64,000 nt of DNA from Burkholderia diffusa (GCF_001718315.1 NZ_CP013363.1:1116001-1180000), one strand, 5' to 3'; shown: positions 17,276 through 26,115, counted from the stretch's first letter. The notes: generated by a model from the letters alone, not told the origin. Numbers and translations are program-made.

Positions 17276-18301
17276 GTGTGGCACTTTCCCATTGCGATTC
17301 CCTCGTCGCTCGGTCCGTGGGCCGTGTTCGCGAGCGTACTGATCACGCAGCTCGGCGTGCCGGTGCCGGCCGTGCCGATGCTGATTCTCGGCGGTACGAT
17401 GGCGGCGATGGGGCAGGCGTCCTGGGCGAGCATGTTCGCGGCGGCGATCGGTGCGACGATGCTTGCCGATTCGCTGTGGTTCTTCATGGGCCGCACGCGC
17501 GGCCGGCGGTTGCTGAACGGCCTCGTGCGGTTCTCGCTGTCGCTCGACACGACGCTGCGCTTCGCACGTAACGTATTCGAAAGATACGGCGCGCCGCTGC
17601 TCGTCCTCTCCAAATTCCTGCCGGGCCTCGGCCTCGTGTCGGCGCCGCTGCTCGGCACGACGGCGATCGGCATCGGCGTGTTCCTGTTCTGGGATCTGGC
17701 CGGCGCGTCGCTGTGGGCTGCGTTCTGGCTCGTCGGCGGCGCGGCCGTGCACGACCAGATCGTCCAGTTCGTGCTGTGGGTGCGCGCGAGCGGCGGCACG
17801 ATCCTCGACGCGTTCCTCGCGATCTTCATCACGTTCCTGCTGTACCGCTGGGTGCGCCGCGTGCAATTCCGCCGCTACCTCGCGCAGGTGCGCATCTCGC
17901 CGCCGCAGCTCGTCGAGATGATGACGTCGAACGAGCCGCCGCTGATCTTCGATGCGCGGCCGCGCGCGATTCGCGAACGCGAGCCGTACCGTATCGCCGG
18001 TGCGGTGCCGGTCGATCTCGATTCGCCGGACCTGCTGGATCCGGAGCTGCTGAAGCGGCCGATCGTCGTGTATTGCGTGTGCCCGAACGAGGCGACCGCG
18101 AAGCGGCTGATCGCGAAGATGCAGCGCAAGAAGATGCTCCACAACATCAAGGCGCTGAAGGGCGGGCTCGACGCGTGGGAGAAGCACGGTTATCCGGTCG
18201 AGCCGCTGCCGGCCGATCTCGACGCGTCGCGATATTTCGTGCGGCCTGACCATGCGGCGCTCGCAGGCGAATATACGGTGCGCGCGACGTTGTCGAAATA
18301 A
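17276..18301 (+). CDS. DedA family membrane protein fused to a rhodanese domain
   Basis: A 341-residue fusion. Residues ~1-200 form a DedA/SNARE-associated membrane domain with several helices and the family motif FLPGLGLVSAPLLG near residue 120; such proteins act in undecaprenyl-phosphate or phospholipid flipping and proton-dependent homeostasis. Residues ~210-310 form a rhodanese domain (LIFDARPRAIRER..., active-site loop VVYCVCPNEATAKR with a cysteine at the catalytic position, and LKGGLDAWEKHGYPV). The GTG at 17276 follows AGGAGCG. A fusion of this kind suggests that sulfur or redox chemistry is performed at the inner face of the membrane, but no substrate is known. Confidence 0.88.
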   Translation: MWHFPIAIPSSLGPWAVFASVLITQLGVPVPAVPMLILGGTMAAMGQASWASMFAAAIGATMLADSLWFFMGRTRGRRLLNGLVRFSLSLDTTLRFARNVFERYGAPLLVLSKFLPGLGLVSAPLLGTTAIGIGVFLFWDLAGASLWAAFWLVGGAAVHDQIVQFVLWVRASGGTILDAFLAIFITFLLYRWVRRVQFRRYLAQVRISPPQLVEMMTSNEPPLIFDARPRAIREREPYRIAGAVPVDLDSPDLLDPELLKRPIVVYCVCPNEATAKRLIAKMQRKKMLHNIKALKGGLDAWEKHGYPVEPLPADLDASRYFVRPDHAALAGEYTVRATLSK

Positions 18302-18549
18302 ATCGTGAGCGGGATTCCGCCCGCGTCGCTATTTCACGTCCGATTCCACACTTCTCGCCGTCACCGAAAATCGGCCGACACGAAACATCCGATTATTTCT
18401 ATAATCCCGCCTGCATATTGCGTGCGCTTGATTGCGCACATTCGACGCGCGTTCGTTTGCGCCGAAAGCGATTGATCCCGTTGCTGCCCGTCACGCGCAC
18501 AGCCGTGTCGCGCGGGCCGCACGGGCGTATTCCGTGAAAGACCCGATCC

Positions 18550-18573
18550 ATTTTCCGGATTGTTCCGGAAAAT
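18550..18573 (+). repeat. Inverted repeat ATTTTCCGGA-N4-TCCGGAAAAT
   Basis: Perfect 10-bp arms with a 4-nt spacer, 171 nt before the permease start. Could fold in RNA as a stable hairpin or serve as an operator. Confidence 0.6.
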
Positions 18574-18617
18574 GCCGATAATCAACGGCGATTCCAATCG
18601 GAGTGACGCTGTATCCG

Positions 18618-18643
18618 CACCGTTTTTCATCCGAAAAACGGTG
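18618..18643 (+). repeat. Inverted repeat CACCGTTTTTC-N4-GAAAAACGGTG
   Basis: Perfect 11-bp arms with a 4-nt spacer, 45 nt after the first hairpin and 101 nt before the permease start. The pair looks like a leader that controls the permease mRNA. Confidence 0.6.
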
Positions 18644-18743
18644 GCGGGGATTTCTCGTTTTCGGTTTGCCGGTATCGGCATGAACGGCCGCGCATTGACA
18701 TCGACAATGACGGCGGCCCGTTCACGGCTGCCAGGAGACGGAC

Positions 18744-20126
18744 TTGAAACAACCGGAAGACCAACTGCACCGCGGGCTGGAAGAGCGGCACATCAACCTG
18801 ATGGCGCTCGGCGCGACGATCGGCGTCGGCCTGTTCCTGGGCTCGGCAACCGCGATCCGCACGGCCGGCCCGGCCATCCTGCTGACCTACCTGCTGGGCG
18901 GCATCGCGATTTTCCTGATCATGCGCGCGCTCGGCGAAATGGCGATCACCAATCCGGTCGCCGGCGCGTTCAGCCGCTATGCGCGCGACTACCTCGGCCC
19001 GCTCGCGGGCTACCTGACCGGCTGGACCTACTGGTTCGTGTGGATCGTCACCTGCATGGCGGAAATCACTGCGGTCGGCGTCTACATGCACATGTGGTTT
19101 CCAGGCGTGCCGAACTGGATCTGGGCGCTCGCGGCACTCTCGGCGATGGGGGCGGTGAACTTCATCGCGGTCAAGCTGTACGGCGAATTCGAGTTCTGGT
19201 TCGCGCTGATCAAGATCGTCACGATCGTGCTGATGATCGTGGGCGGCGGTCTCATGATCGCGTTCGGCATCGGTAACGGCGGCGTCGCGACGGGCATCTC
19301 GAACCTGTGGTCCCATGGCGGTTTCATGCCGAACGGCATCGACGGCGTCATCGGCGTGCTGCCGATCGTGATGTTCGCGTATCTCGGCGTCGAGATGCTC
19401 GGCCTCACGGCCGGCGAGGCGCGCAATCCGGAGAAGTCGCTGACGAAGGCGGTGAACTCGGTATTCTGGCGCGTGCTGATCTTCTACATCGGCGCGCTGT
19501 TCGTGATCATGTCGCTCTATCCGTGGAACCAGATCGGCACGCAGGGCAGCCCGTTCGTGATGACGTTCTCGCGGCTCGGCATCCCGGCCGCGGCCGGCAT
19601 CATCAACTTCGTCGTGTTGACCGCGGCGCTGTCGTCGTGCAACAGCGGCCTGTTCAGCACCGCGCGGATGCTCTACAACCTCGCGCAGCAGGGCCAGGCG
19701 CCGGCCCGTCTCGGCCGCGTGAACCGCAACGGCGTGCCCGTGTACGGCGTCGCCGTGTCGGTCGCGCTGCTGTTGATCGGCGTGCTGCTCAACTATCTGG
19801 CGCCGCAGCAGGTGTTCACGTGGCTGACGTCGGTGTCGACGTTCGGCGCGATCTGGACGTGGTGCGTGATCCTGATCGCGCAGATGCGCTTTCGCCGCAC
19901 GCTGTCGGCCGACAGGATCGCGCGCCTGCCGATCCGCGTGCCGTTCTATCCGCTCGGCTCGTTCGTCGCGCTCGCGTTTCTCGCGCTGGTCGTCGTGCTG
20001 ATGGCATTCACGCCGGACACGCGTGTCGCACTCGTAATCGGCCCGGCGTGGATCGTGCTGCTCGGCATCGCATACGCGCTGTTCCACGCGGAACGCGCAG
20101 GCGCGCCCGCGTCCACGAAGTCGTAG
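18744..20126 (+). CDS. proY: Amino acid permease of the ProY/APC type
   Basis: A 460-residue inner-membrane permease of the amino acid/polyamine/organocation superfamily with about 12 helices. The family start GLEERHINLMALGATIGVGLFLGSA, the RALGEMAI loop, FWFALIKIVTIV, and SLYPWNQIGTQGSPFV are nearly the same as in E. coli ProY, a proline-specific cryptic permease; other members take histidine or GABA, so the substrate is inferred. The TTG start at 18744 is fixed by AGGAG at 18733. Long hairpin-containing leader upstream. It may serve proline uptake, related to the hydroxyproline genes at 3.4-7.7 kb, but this is not shown by the sequence. Confidence 0.85.
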   Translation: MKQPEDQLHRGLEERHINLMALGATIGVGLFLGSATAIRTAGPAILLTYLLGGIAIFLIMRALGEMAITNPVAGAFSRYARDYLGPLAGYLTGWTYWFVWIVTCMAEITAVGVYMHMWFPGVPNWIWALAALSAMGAVNFIAVKLYGEFEFWFALIKIVTIVLMIVGGGLMIAFGIGNGGVATGISNLWSHGGFMPNGIDGVIGVLPIVMFAYLGVEMLGLTAGEARNPEKSLTKAVNSVFWRVLIFYIGALFVIMSLYPWNQIGTQGSPFVMTFSRLGIPAAAGIINFVVLTAALSSCNSGLFSTARMLYNLAQQGQAPARLGRVNRNGVPVYGVAVSVALLLIGVLLNYLAPQQVFTWLTSVSTFGAIWTWCVILIAQMRFRRTLSADRIARLPIRVPFYPLGSFVALAFLALVVVLMAFTPDTRVALVIGPAWIVLLGIAYALFHAERAGAPASTKS

Positions 20127-20197
20127 GCAAATCGCGCAAAAGTCGCCGCGCCGCGCACCGCACACGTGCGCGCGGCGCATCGCGGCCCGCACGGCCA

Positions 20198-20211
20198 TTG
20201 ATCGCGATCAT
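20198..20211 (+). promoter_or_regulatory. FNR-type box (TTGATCGCGATCAT) with matching -10
   Basis: One mismatch to TTGAT-N4-ATCAA. TATGCT lies at 20233-20238, at exactly the same distance as in the promoter at 914-954. It precedes the tandem universal stress gene at 20379. Confidence 0.75.
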
Positions 20212-20378
20212 GCACGGGCGGGCGGGACGACATATGCTGTTTGAATCGCTTGTCCGCGCTTCGCGTGGCCGTTCGCCGATCCCAGCGACCGCGTCGGCCC
20301 TCCGTCCGCCGCGCGCCGCCGTCCGCGCGAAGCTCCGGTCGTCGTCCGCGACGACGCGTCCGCCAGGAGACCTTCGCC

Positions 20379-21314
20379 ATGCAATCCAGCCCGACCATCC
20401 CGCCGCTCGCCCGAATTTCGCTGGCCGTCGACCTGACGCCGGAGTCGCTGGCCGCCGCACGGTACATGCGCACGCTGCTGCGTCCCGGCATGCAGGTGCG
20501 CATCGTCTGCGCGATCGACAATCCGCGTCTCGTGTTGCCCGACATTCCGCGCGTCGATGCACTGCTGAGCTCGGCGCGCGAGGAGATGACGCGAGAAGCG
20601 CAGGCGACGCTCGAGCGCATCGCGGCACTGTTCGCCGGCAGCGGCGCGGAGATCGAACAGGTGATCATCGATACGTCGGTCACGGGCGGCACGGTGGCCG
20701 ATGCACTCGCGAACGACACGTCGGCATCGCGCGCCGACGTGCTCGTGGTCGGCGCCAATCCGCACCATGGGCTGCTGCGCCTGGTCGAGGGTGCGGTATC
20801 CGACACGCTCGCGTCGCGCGCACGCTGCGCGCTGCTGATCGTGCCCGCCGACTATGCGCGGCCGTCGGACGGTCCGCTGCAGCGTCTGATGTTCGCTGTC
20901 GACGGCAGCGAGCCGTCGCTGCATGCGGTGCGCGTCGGGCTCGGCTTCGCGGCGCCGACGACGCTGCTGTACGCGGCCTATGTCGTCGATCGCGCGATTC
21001 GTCTGACGGATCTCGTGCCCGTGCGCGCGCTCGAGGACGCGTATCGCGCGGAGGGCGAGGATGCGCTGGCGCGGATCGGCCCGCTGTTTCATGCGACGGG
21101 CAACCCGACCAAGCGCGGCATCATCGAAACCCGTCCGACCAGCGACGACGTCGCCCATGCATTGATGCGCGACGCGGTGCACTGGCATGCGGAACTGCTG
21201 GTGGTCGGCACGCACGGCCGGCGAGGCATCGCGGCCTGGCTGATCGGCAGCGTGGCGCGCCGGATCGCGCATCTTGCGCAGGTGCCGGTGCTGCTCGTGC
21301 GCGGCGTGGAGTGA
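20379..21314 (+). CDS. Tandem-domain universal stress protein
   Basis: A 311-residue protein with two UspA domains. The first (~residues 10-155) has the degenerate start ISLAVDLTPESLAAARYM and VVGANPHHGLLRLVEGAVSDTLASRARCALLIV; the second (~165-311) starts LMFAVDGSEPSLHAV and ends VVGTHGRRGIAAWLIGSVARRIAHLAQVPVLLVRG, with the nucleotide-binding G-x2-G-x9-G-S pattern kept in the second. The ATG at 20379 is preceded by AGGAGACC. The promoter holds an FNR-type box with a matching -10. A role in survival under low oxygen or stress is inferred from the family and the promoter. Confidence 0.92.
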   Translation: MQSSPTIPPLARISLAVDLTPESLAAARYMRTLLRPGMQVRIVCAIDNPRLVLPDIPRVDALLSSAREEMTREAQATLERIAALFAGSGAEIEQVIIDTSVTGGTVADALANDTSASRADVLVVGANPHHGLLRLVEGAVSDTLASRARCALLIVPADYARPSDGPLQRLMFAVDGSEPSLHAVRVGLGFAAPTTLLYAAYVVDRAIRLTDLVPVRALEDAYRAEGEDALARIGPLFHATGNPTKRGIIETRPTSDDVAHALMRDAVHWHAELLVVGTHGRRGIAAWLIGSVARRIAHLAQVPVLLVRGVE

Positions 21315-21349
21315 AGGTCGCGCCGCGATGGCGGCGAAGCGGACTTTCG

Positions 21350-21363
21350 TTGACCTGCATCAG
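21350..21363. promoter_or_regulatory. Weak FNR-type box (TTGACCTGCATCAG)
   Basis: One mismatch to TTGAC-N4-ATCAA, 36 nt after the universal stress gene stop. There is no good -10 at the class II distance, so it is less convincing than the sites at 914 and 20198. Confidence 0.4.
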
Positions 21364-21551
21364 AAACGTCGTGCGCGTCGCATGAGAGAGTGACAGAACG
21401 TCGGTGATGGGTTGTCCGTCGTCCGTGCGCGACGCGTCGATTCGATACGCCATATCCAGTACCTCGCGAACGGGCGCATATCCGATGCTGTTGCCCGCGC
21501 TTGCGCCGATTTCCGGCGCCGTGCCACAAGCACGCGGCGCGTGGCGCATCA

Positions 21552-21634
21552 GCCAGTCACGAACTCTCTGGCACGAGGGTAGGCAGCCTGCGGCTGCCTT
21601 GGAACGACGGACGGGGTGATTTTTGCCCCGTCCG
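21552..21634. ncRNA. Candidate structured RNA: three consecutive hairpins
   Basis: GCCAG-N11-CTGGC (21552-21572), GGCAGCC-TGC-GGCTGCC (21582-21598) and CGGACGGGG-N9-CCCCGTCCG (21608-21634) lie one after another within 83 nt, outside any supported gene. The last has a T-rich loop, not a T tail, so it is not a simple terminator. Strand and boundaries are not known. Confidence 0.4.
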
Positions 21635-21748
21635 CTTCCTGGCCCCGTGCACATTACTTTCCTCGCAGATAGGGTCTTGGTCGAAGTCGCCGTGCGGGCC
21701 TTCGCAACCATCGCGCGGCCCCGTGCCGCGTCGGCGGCGTTCAGGCTG

Positions 21749-22159
21749 TTACGCGGCGCGGGGCATTCGCAGGTCGTGCCGACGGCGGGTGGCGCGGCAT
21801 ACGCGTGCGCGCCGACGCACGCCATGCAGCCGTCCTCGTCCGCCCGGCATGCGATTGCGCAGCCGCGGCCAGCCGGGGCGCGGCTTGCGGCGCGGCCTCA
21901 CGACGACCGGTGTGTCGGCGCCGGTCCGCGCGCAGAGCGCGGCGGCGAAGCGCTGCAGCGCGAGCACGGATCCCGCGACGCTCTGGTATTTCTCACGGCC
22001 GATCTGCCCGTCGAGCGTGACGAGCAAGCCCGATTCGCGCGCGAGCGCGAGCAGCGCGTCGAGATCGTCGGGCGGGCGGATTGCGACCGGCATGGCGGGC
22101 GCGGACAGCATGCGCGTGCGCCGCTGTCCGTCCCGCGCCGGGAAGTTGCGATGGGCCAT
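21749..22159 (-). CDS. Hypothetical protein, small and basic
   Basis: A 136-residue frame starting at an ATG with a good ribosome site (AGGAGACCATC). Residues ~25-90 look like protein (PPDDLDALLALARESGLLVTLDGQIGREKYQSVAGSVLALQRFAAAL), with two helical segments. The last ~45 residues are Arg-rich and low in hydrophobic residues, so a frameshift or a late stop may have changed the true end. No family recognised. The ATGAACG-CAT-CGTTCAT palindrome at 22221 lies upstream. Confidence 0.5.
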   Translation of the reverse strand: MAHRNFPARDGQRRTRMLSAPAMPVAIRPPDDLDALLALARESGLLVTLDGQIGREKYQSVAGSVLALQRFAAALCARTGADTPVVVRPRRKPRPGWPRLRNRMPGGRGRLHGVRRRARVCRATRRRHDLRMPRAA

Positions 22160-22743
22160 GATGGTCTCCTGCGCCCGACCCCGCGTGCCGGCTCGATGGC
22201 CGGCTGAGCGATGACCGGGTATGAACGCATCGTTCATGGCGTCAGTATCCGCCGGGTCGACCGCGTTGCCAATCGGCGCGCGCTGAAGTCGCTGTCAGAC
22301 ATTGCGGGCGAGGTATCGGAATCCACTGACACGCACGGCTGATGACCGGTCGCGGCGGCGCGAGGCGGGCGCGCGCGCGATGTGCGGCGCGCCGATCCGG
22401 TGCATTCGAACAGACAAATCGAGGCGGGCGCGCATCGCTTGACGCGGGATTTCTGCCGGTCTAAGTTCCCATTGCATCGGCGTCGCGCGAGGGTTTGTCG
22501 TCCGCGATCGACGGTGCCGCGCCTCGGGGGGCGTGGGTCATCTTCCAGTTGTTCGCGGACCACGCGCGCCGCGAATCCTGCGCGCGGGCCGATCCAGCGA
22601 CGGATCGGCGCGGCGGCACGCAATGTGCCGTTGATCGCGCGCAAACACGCTTCGGCGCATCGTACGCCGGGCGGCTGTCCAGTCTCTAATCTTCCAGTAA
22701 CGTCATCATTTCCTTTCGTTCCTCGACCGTCAGGAGCCCGTCG
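22160..22743. other. Long intergenic region upstream of the DUF3562 gene
   Basis: 584 nt with no supported gene. It has the palindrome at 22221-22237 close to the minus-strand gene. A poor FNR-like sequence (TTGATCGCGCGCAA, 22631) was seen but not called. Confidence 0.5.
22221..22237. promoter_or_regulatory. Palindrome ATGAACG-CAT-CGTTCAT
   Basis: Perfect 7-bp arms with a 3-nt spacer, 62 nt before the start of the minus-strand gene at 22159. Candidate operator. Confidence 0.4.
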
Positions 22744-22998
22744 ATGTCACAGGACAATTTGCTTGATGCCTTGAAGGCCGTCGCCGAACAGCGCTCGATC
22801 GGCGACGACCAGTTGCGCGCGATGCTGGACGACGAAATGCGTGCGTTGTCGTCCGATGCCCGCGTGCACGACTACATCCATGTGTTCGCGATTCGCCATC
22901 TGCGCGAACGGATGCGCAGACAGGACGAACTCGAGCGCGACACGCCGGCCGGTACGCCGCACCGGGAGCCGGATACGAGTACCAGTCGCCGTCTGTGA
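22744..22998 (+). CDS. DUF3562 family small protein
   Basis: An 84-residue helical protein ([24 protein letters not shown]..., then [26 protein letters not shown]) resembling DUF3562 proteins, which are common in Burkholderia near stress genes and have no known function. The CAGGAG at 22731-22736 supports the start. The C-terminal tail is hydrophilic. It is 250 nt upstream of the chemoreceptor gene, which has its own promoter. Confidence 0.75.
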   Translation: MSQDNLLDALKAVAEQRSIGDDQLRAMLDDEMRALSSDARVHDYIHVFAIRHLRERMRRQDELERDTPAGTPHREPDTSTSRRL

Positions 22999-23170
22999 AG
23001 GACGCCCCGCCGCGGCCAGCGCCACCGGCGCCCCGACCGCGGCCGGTTGCCGGCCGACGCCGACGCGCGTGCATGCCGCACCGGCAATCGTTGTGCGCAA
23101 GCGGGGCGATCACGCACCTGCGGCCGCCCGCAGCTTTCGTCATACGTTTCATCGAATCGACACAACGGCC

Positions 23171-23197
23171 TCAAGTAAGCGGCGCGAATGCCGTTTA
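23171..23197 (+). promoter_or_regulatory. FliA (sigma-28)-like promoter before the chemoreceptor gene
   Basis: TCAAGTAA-N11-GCCGTTTA fits the flagellar sigma factor pattern (TAAAGTTT-N11-GCCGATAA, with TCAAG and GCCG as most conserved parts). It ends 52 nt before the ATG at 23249, a normal distance. Confidence 0.65.
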
Positions 23198-23248
23198 CCC
23201 GGTGAATTCGTCCACCGGGCGTTCGCGCTCCCTTACCGAGTCGTTGCC

Positions 23249-25048
23249 ATGTTCTCGTCCATCCGCACCCGCATTCTCGCCGCGTGCGTCGCCATTGTCG
23301 TATTCGCGCTCGTCGCCACCACGCTGATCAATTACTTCATCGCGCGCTCGTACAACGACGATGCGATCGATCGCAACCTGAGATCCGTCGCCAGCGGCCA
23401 TGTGGTCGGTATCGGCGACTGGGTCGCGACCCGGAGCCGGATGATCGCGTCGCTGCAGGACGCCGCGCTGTCGCCCGATCCGCTGCCGGTGTTCAAGCAG
23501 ATGGCCGCGGCCGGCGGCTTCACGAACGTCTACGCGGGCTACGCGGACAAGATGTTCCGTTTCTCCGACCCCACCGGCATTCCGCCCGACTACGATCCGA
23601 CCGGCCGCCCGTGGTACAAGCAGGCCGCACAGGCCGGCAAGCCGGTCGTCACGCCGCCGTACGTCGATGCAGGCACCGGCAACCTGGTCGTCACGTTCGC
23701 GGTGCCGATCTTGCGCGACGGCGCGCTGAAGGGAGTCGTCGCGGCCGACGTTGCGATGGACAGCGTGATCGCGAACGTGAAGTCGATCCACCCGACGCCC
23801 GCGAGCTTCGGGATGTTGATCGACAGCAGCGGCCACGTCGTCGCGCATCCGGACGCGAAGCTCACGCTGAAGCCGGTCGCCGACGTGTCGACCGACCTCG
23901 GCGGCATGAGCGCCGCGTCGCTGGCCGCGGCCGTCGCGCCGGTCGAAGTGCACGTGGGCGGCGACGCGAAGCTGGTGCGCGCGCAGGCCGTGCCGGGCAC
24001 CGACTGGTACGCGCTGGTCCTGCTCGACAAATCGGAAGCGACGGCCGGGATGCGCTCGCTGCTGACCGCATCGCTCATCACGCTGGTGGTGATCGTCGGC
24101 GTCGCGTCGCTGATCGTCGGCGCGATCACTGCAACGGCGTTCCGCCGGCTGTCGCAGGTGCGCCAGGCGATGGCGTCGATCGGCTCGGGCACCGGCGACC
24201 TGACGCAGCGCCTGCCGGCCGAAGGCCGCGACGAGGTGGCCGACATCGCGCGCTCGTTCAACAGCTTCGTCGACAAGCTGAACGACGTGATGCGGCAGAT
24301 CCGCGACGCGAGCGAGTCGGTTCGCACGGCCGCGAACGAGATCGCCGCGGGCAACCAGGACCTGTCGTCGCGGACCGAATCGGCGGCGGCGAGCCTCGAG
24401 GAAACGGCCGCATCGATGGAAGAGATCACCGCGACGGTCGGCCAGTCGGCGGCCGCTGCGGGCCAGGCCGACGAACGCGCGGCCGCGGCGTCGCGGATCG
24501 CGTCGCACGGCGGCGTGGTCGTATCGGAGGTCGTGTCGACGATGGGGAAGATCGAGGAAGCGTCGGGCAGGATCGGCGACATCATCGGCGTGATCGACGG
24601 GATCGCGTTCCAGACCAACATCCTCGCGCTGAACGCCGCCGTGGAAGCCGCGCGTGCCGGCGAGCAAGGGCGCGGTTTCGCGGTCGTCGCGCAGGAAGTG
24701 CGCAGTCTCGCGCAACGCAGCGCGCAGGCCGCGCGCGAGGTGAAGGTGCTGGTCGAGTCGACGGTGGCGAGCGTGTCGGCCGGGTCGGGGCAGGTGCGCC
24801 AGGCCGGCGACACGATGCGCGAGATCGTGTCGAACGTCGCCAACGTGACGACGATCATCTCCGAGATCACGCACGCGGCGAACGAGCAGACGCGCGGCAT
24901 TCAGGAAGTGAACCGCGCGGTCACGCAGCTCGACGAAATGGTGCAGCAGAACGCGGCGCTCGTCGAACAGTCGACCGCCGCGGCGACCGCGCTGCAGACG
25001 CAGGCGAACGCGCTTGCGACGACGGTCGGGCAGTTCAAGGTCGCGTGA
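23249..25048 (+). CDS. Methyl-accepting chemotaxis protein with dCache sensor
   Basis: A 599-residue chemoreceptor. Order: membrane helix ([23 protein letters not shown], ~8-30), periplasmic double-Cache domain (~35-270, with [39 protein letters not shown], typical of amino acid or organic acid sensors), second helix ([24 protein letters not shown]), HAMP, and a signalling domain with the hairpin tip [41 protein letters not shown]. No pentapeptide for CheR/CheB is present at the C terminus (ends TTVGQFKVA). The FliA-like promoter upstream fits control with flagella. The ligand is not known. Confidence 0.92.
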   Translation: MFSSIRTRILAACVAIVVFALVATTLINYFIARSYNDDAIDRNLRSVASGHVVGIGDWVATRSRMIASLQDAALSPDPLPVFKQMAAAGGFTNVYAGYADKMFRFSDPTGIPPDYDPTGRPWYKQAAQAGKPVVTPPYVDAGTGNLVVTFAVPILRDGALKGVVAADVAMDSVIANVKSIHPTPASFGMLIDSSGHVVAHPDAKLTLKPVADVSTDLGGMSAASLAAAVAPVEVHVGGDAKLVRAQAVPGTDWYALVLLDKSEATAGMRSLLTASLITLVVIVGVASLIVGAITATAFRRLSQVRQAMASIGSGTGDLTQRLPAEGRDEVADIARSFNSFVDKLNDVMRQIRDASESVRTAANEIAAGNQDLSSRTESAAASLEETAASMEEITATVGQSAAAAGQADERAAAASRIASHGGVVVSEVVSTMGKIEEASGRIGDIIGVIDGIAFQTNILALNAAVEAARAGEQGRGFAVVAQEVRSLAQRSAQAAREVKVLVESTVASVSAGSGQVRQAGDTMREIVSNVANVTTIISEITHAANEQTRGIQEVNRAVTQLDEMVQQNAALVEQSTAAATALQTQANALATTVGQFKVA

Positions 25049-25101
25049 CCCGCAACGGGTGACGCGGGCCGGATCGCCGCGCGCCACGCGCGCGGCGACG
25101 C

Positions 25102-26115
25102 TCAACCCTGGCCGCCGTCGCGCATCAGCGCCAGCCGGTTGTAGAGCGTCTTCAGACTGATACCGAGCGCCTTCGCCGCTTGCGGCTTGTTGCCGTCGAA
25201 GTGCTCCAGGGTCGCCGCGATGAAGCGCTGCTGCGCGTGGTGCAGCGTCGCGCCGAGCGGCAGCGCCATCGCGTCGTCCGACGTGTGGTCGGGCAGCATC
25301 GTCGGCTTCGGCAGCGCGACGTCGATGCCGTCGTCCGCGAGGATGTACGCGCGCTCGATCGTGTTGTGCAGCTCGCGTACGTTGCCGGGCCATGAATACG
25401 CGCGCAGCGCGGCGATCGCCGCGTCGGTCAGACGCTTGTGCGAGCGGTGCCGTACGTTGAGCGCATCGACGAACTCGTGCGCGATCGCCTCGACGTCGCC
25501 GTTGCGCTGGCGCAGCGGCGGCACGTACAGCGCGAACGCGGCGAGACGGTAGAACAGATCCTCGCGCAGCCGGCCGTCGCGCACGGCCTCGGCGGGATTG
25601 TGGCGGGTCGCCGACAGGATACGTACGTCGAGTGGAATCGCCTCGGTGCCGCCGACCCGCACGATCGTGTTCGATTCGAGCGCGCGCAGCAGCTTCACCT
25701 GCAGCGCCGCGGGCATCTCCGCGATCTCGTCGAGCAGCAGCGTGCCGCCGAACGCGGCTTCGAAGAACCCTTCGCGTTGCGCGATCGCGCCGGTGAAGCT
25801 GCCTTTCTCGTGACCGAACAATTGCGCTTCGGCGATGTCCGCCGGAATCGCGCCGCAGTTGACGGGGACGAACGGCCCGTCGCGTCGCGCGCTCAGGTCG
25901 TGCAGGCGCCGCGCGACGATATCCTTGCCGACCCCGCTTTCGCCGGCAATCAATACGCTGGCGCGGGTCGGAGCGATTTTCTCGATACGGCCGAGCAACG
26001 TGCGCATCGCCGCGGAGCGGCCGGACAGCCGGCGCGCGTCGGCGCGTTGCTTCGGACGGTTTGCGGATTCGGCCATGGCGTCAGCGCGGCCGTTTTGAAA
26101 ATCGGCACCGCGCAT
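25102..26115 (-). CDS. Sigma-54-dependent transcriptional activator without receiver domain
   Basis: A 337-residue AAA+ bacterial enhancer-binding protein. Walker A is GESGVGKD, the sigma-54 contact loop is GSFTGA (in place of the more common GAFTGA, an accepted variant), Walker B is GGTLLLDEIAEM, and the arginine-finger region is REDLFYRLAAF. The C-terminal Fis-type HTH is in ATLEHFDGNKPQAAKALGISLKTLYNRL. There is almost no N-terminal regulatory domain (about 30 residues), so activity must be set by a partner or by level, as for PspF-type proteins. The ATG at 26115 is chosen for its AAGGA at 5 nt; an earlier ATG at 26139 exists. Confidence 0.88.
   Translation of the reverse strand: MRGADFQNGRADAMAESANRPKQRADARRLSGRSAAMRTLLGRIEKIAPTRASVLIAGESGVGKDIVARRLHDLSARRDGPFVPVNCGAIPADIAEAQLFGHEKGSFTGAIAQREGFFEAAFGGTLLLDEIAEMPAALQVKLLRALESNTIVRVGGTEAIPLDVRILSATRHNPAEAVRDGRLREDLFYRLAAFALYVPPLRQRNGDVEAIAHEFVDALNVRHRSHKRLTDAAIAALRAYSWPGNVRELHNTIERAYILADDGIDVALPKPTMLPDHTSDDAMALPLGATLHHAQQRFIAATLEHFDGNKPQAAKALGISLKTLYNRLALMRDGGQG

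Larger units (their letters stand above)
18302..18743. other. Long leader region with two tandem hairpins
   Basis: 442 nt before the permease gene with no supported gene. AT-rich compared with its flanks in places. It contains two perfect inverted repeats at 18550-18573 and 18618-18643, described separately. Confidence 0.55.
21315..21748. other. Non-coding region with a weak FNR-type box and three hairpins
   Basis: 434 nt with no gene that I can support. TTGACCTGCATCAG (one mismatch) lies at 21350-21363 and a block of three consecutive hairpins at 21552-21634. Confidence 0.5.

Noticed and set aside
18701..18722. CATTG-N6-CAATG before the permease as an FNR box
   Set aside because: TTGACATCGACAA lacks the GTCAA/ATCAA half-site at the right spacing; it is a chance short repeat.
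21121..21825. Minus-strand frame across the hairpin region after the universal stress gene
   Set aside because: It overlaps the end of the universal stress gene and the small gene at 21749, has no ribosome site and no recognisable domain.
22631..22644. TTGATCGCGCGCAA as an FNR box before the DUF3562 gene
   Set aside because: Two mismatches in the second half-site and no -10 at the class II distance.
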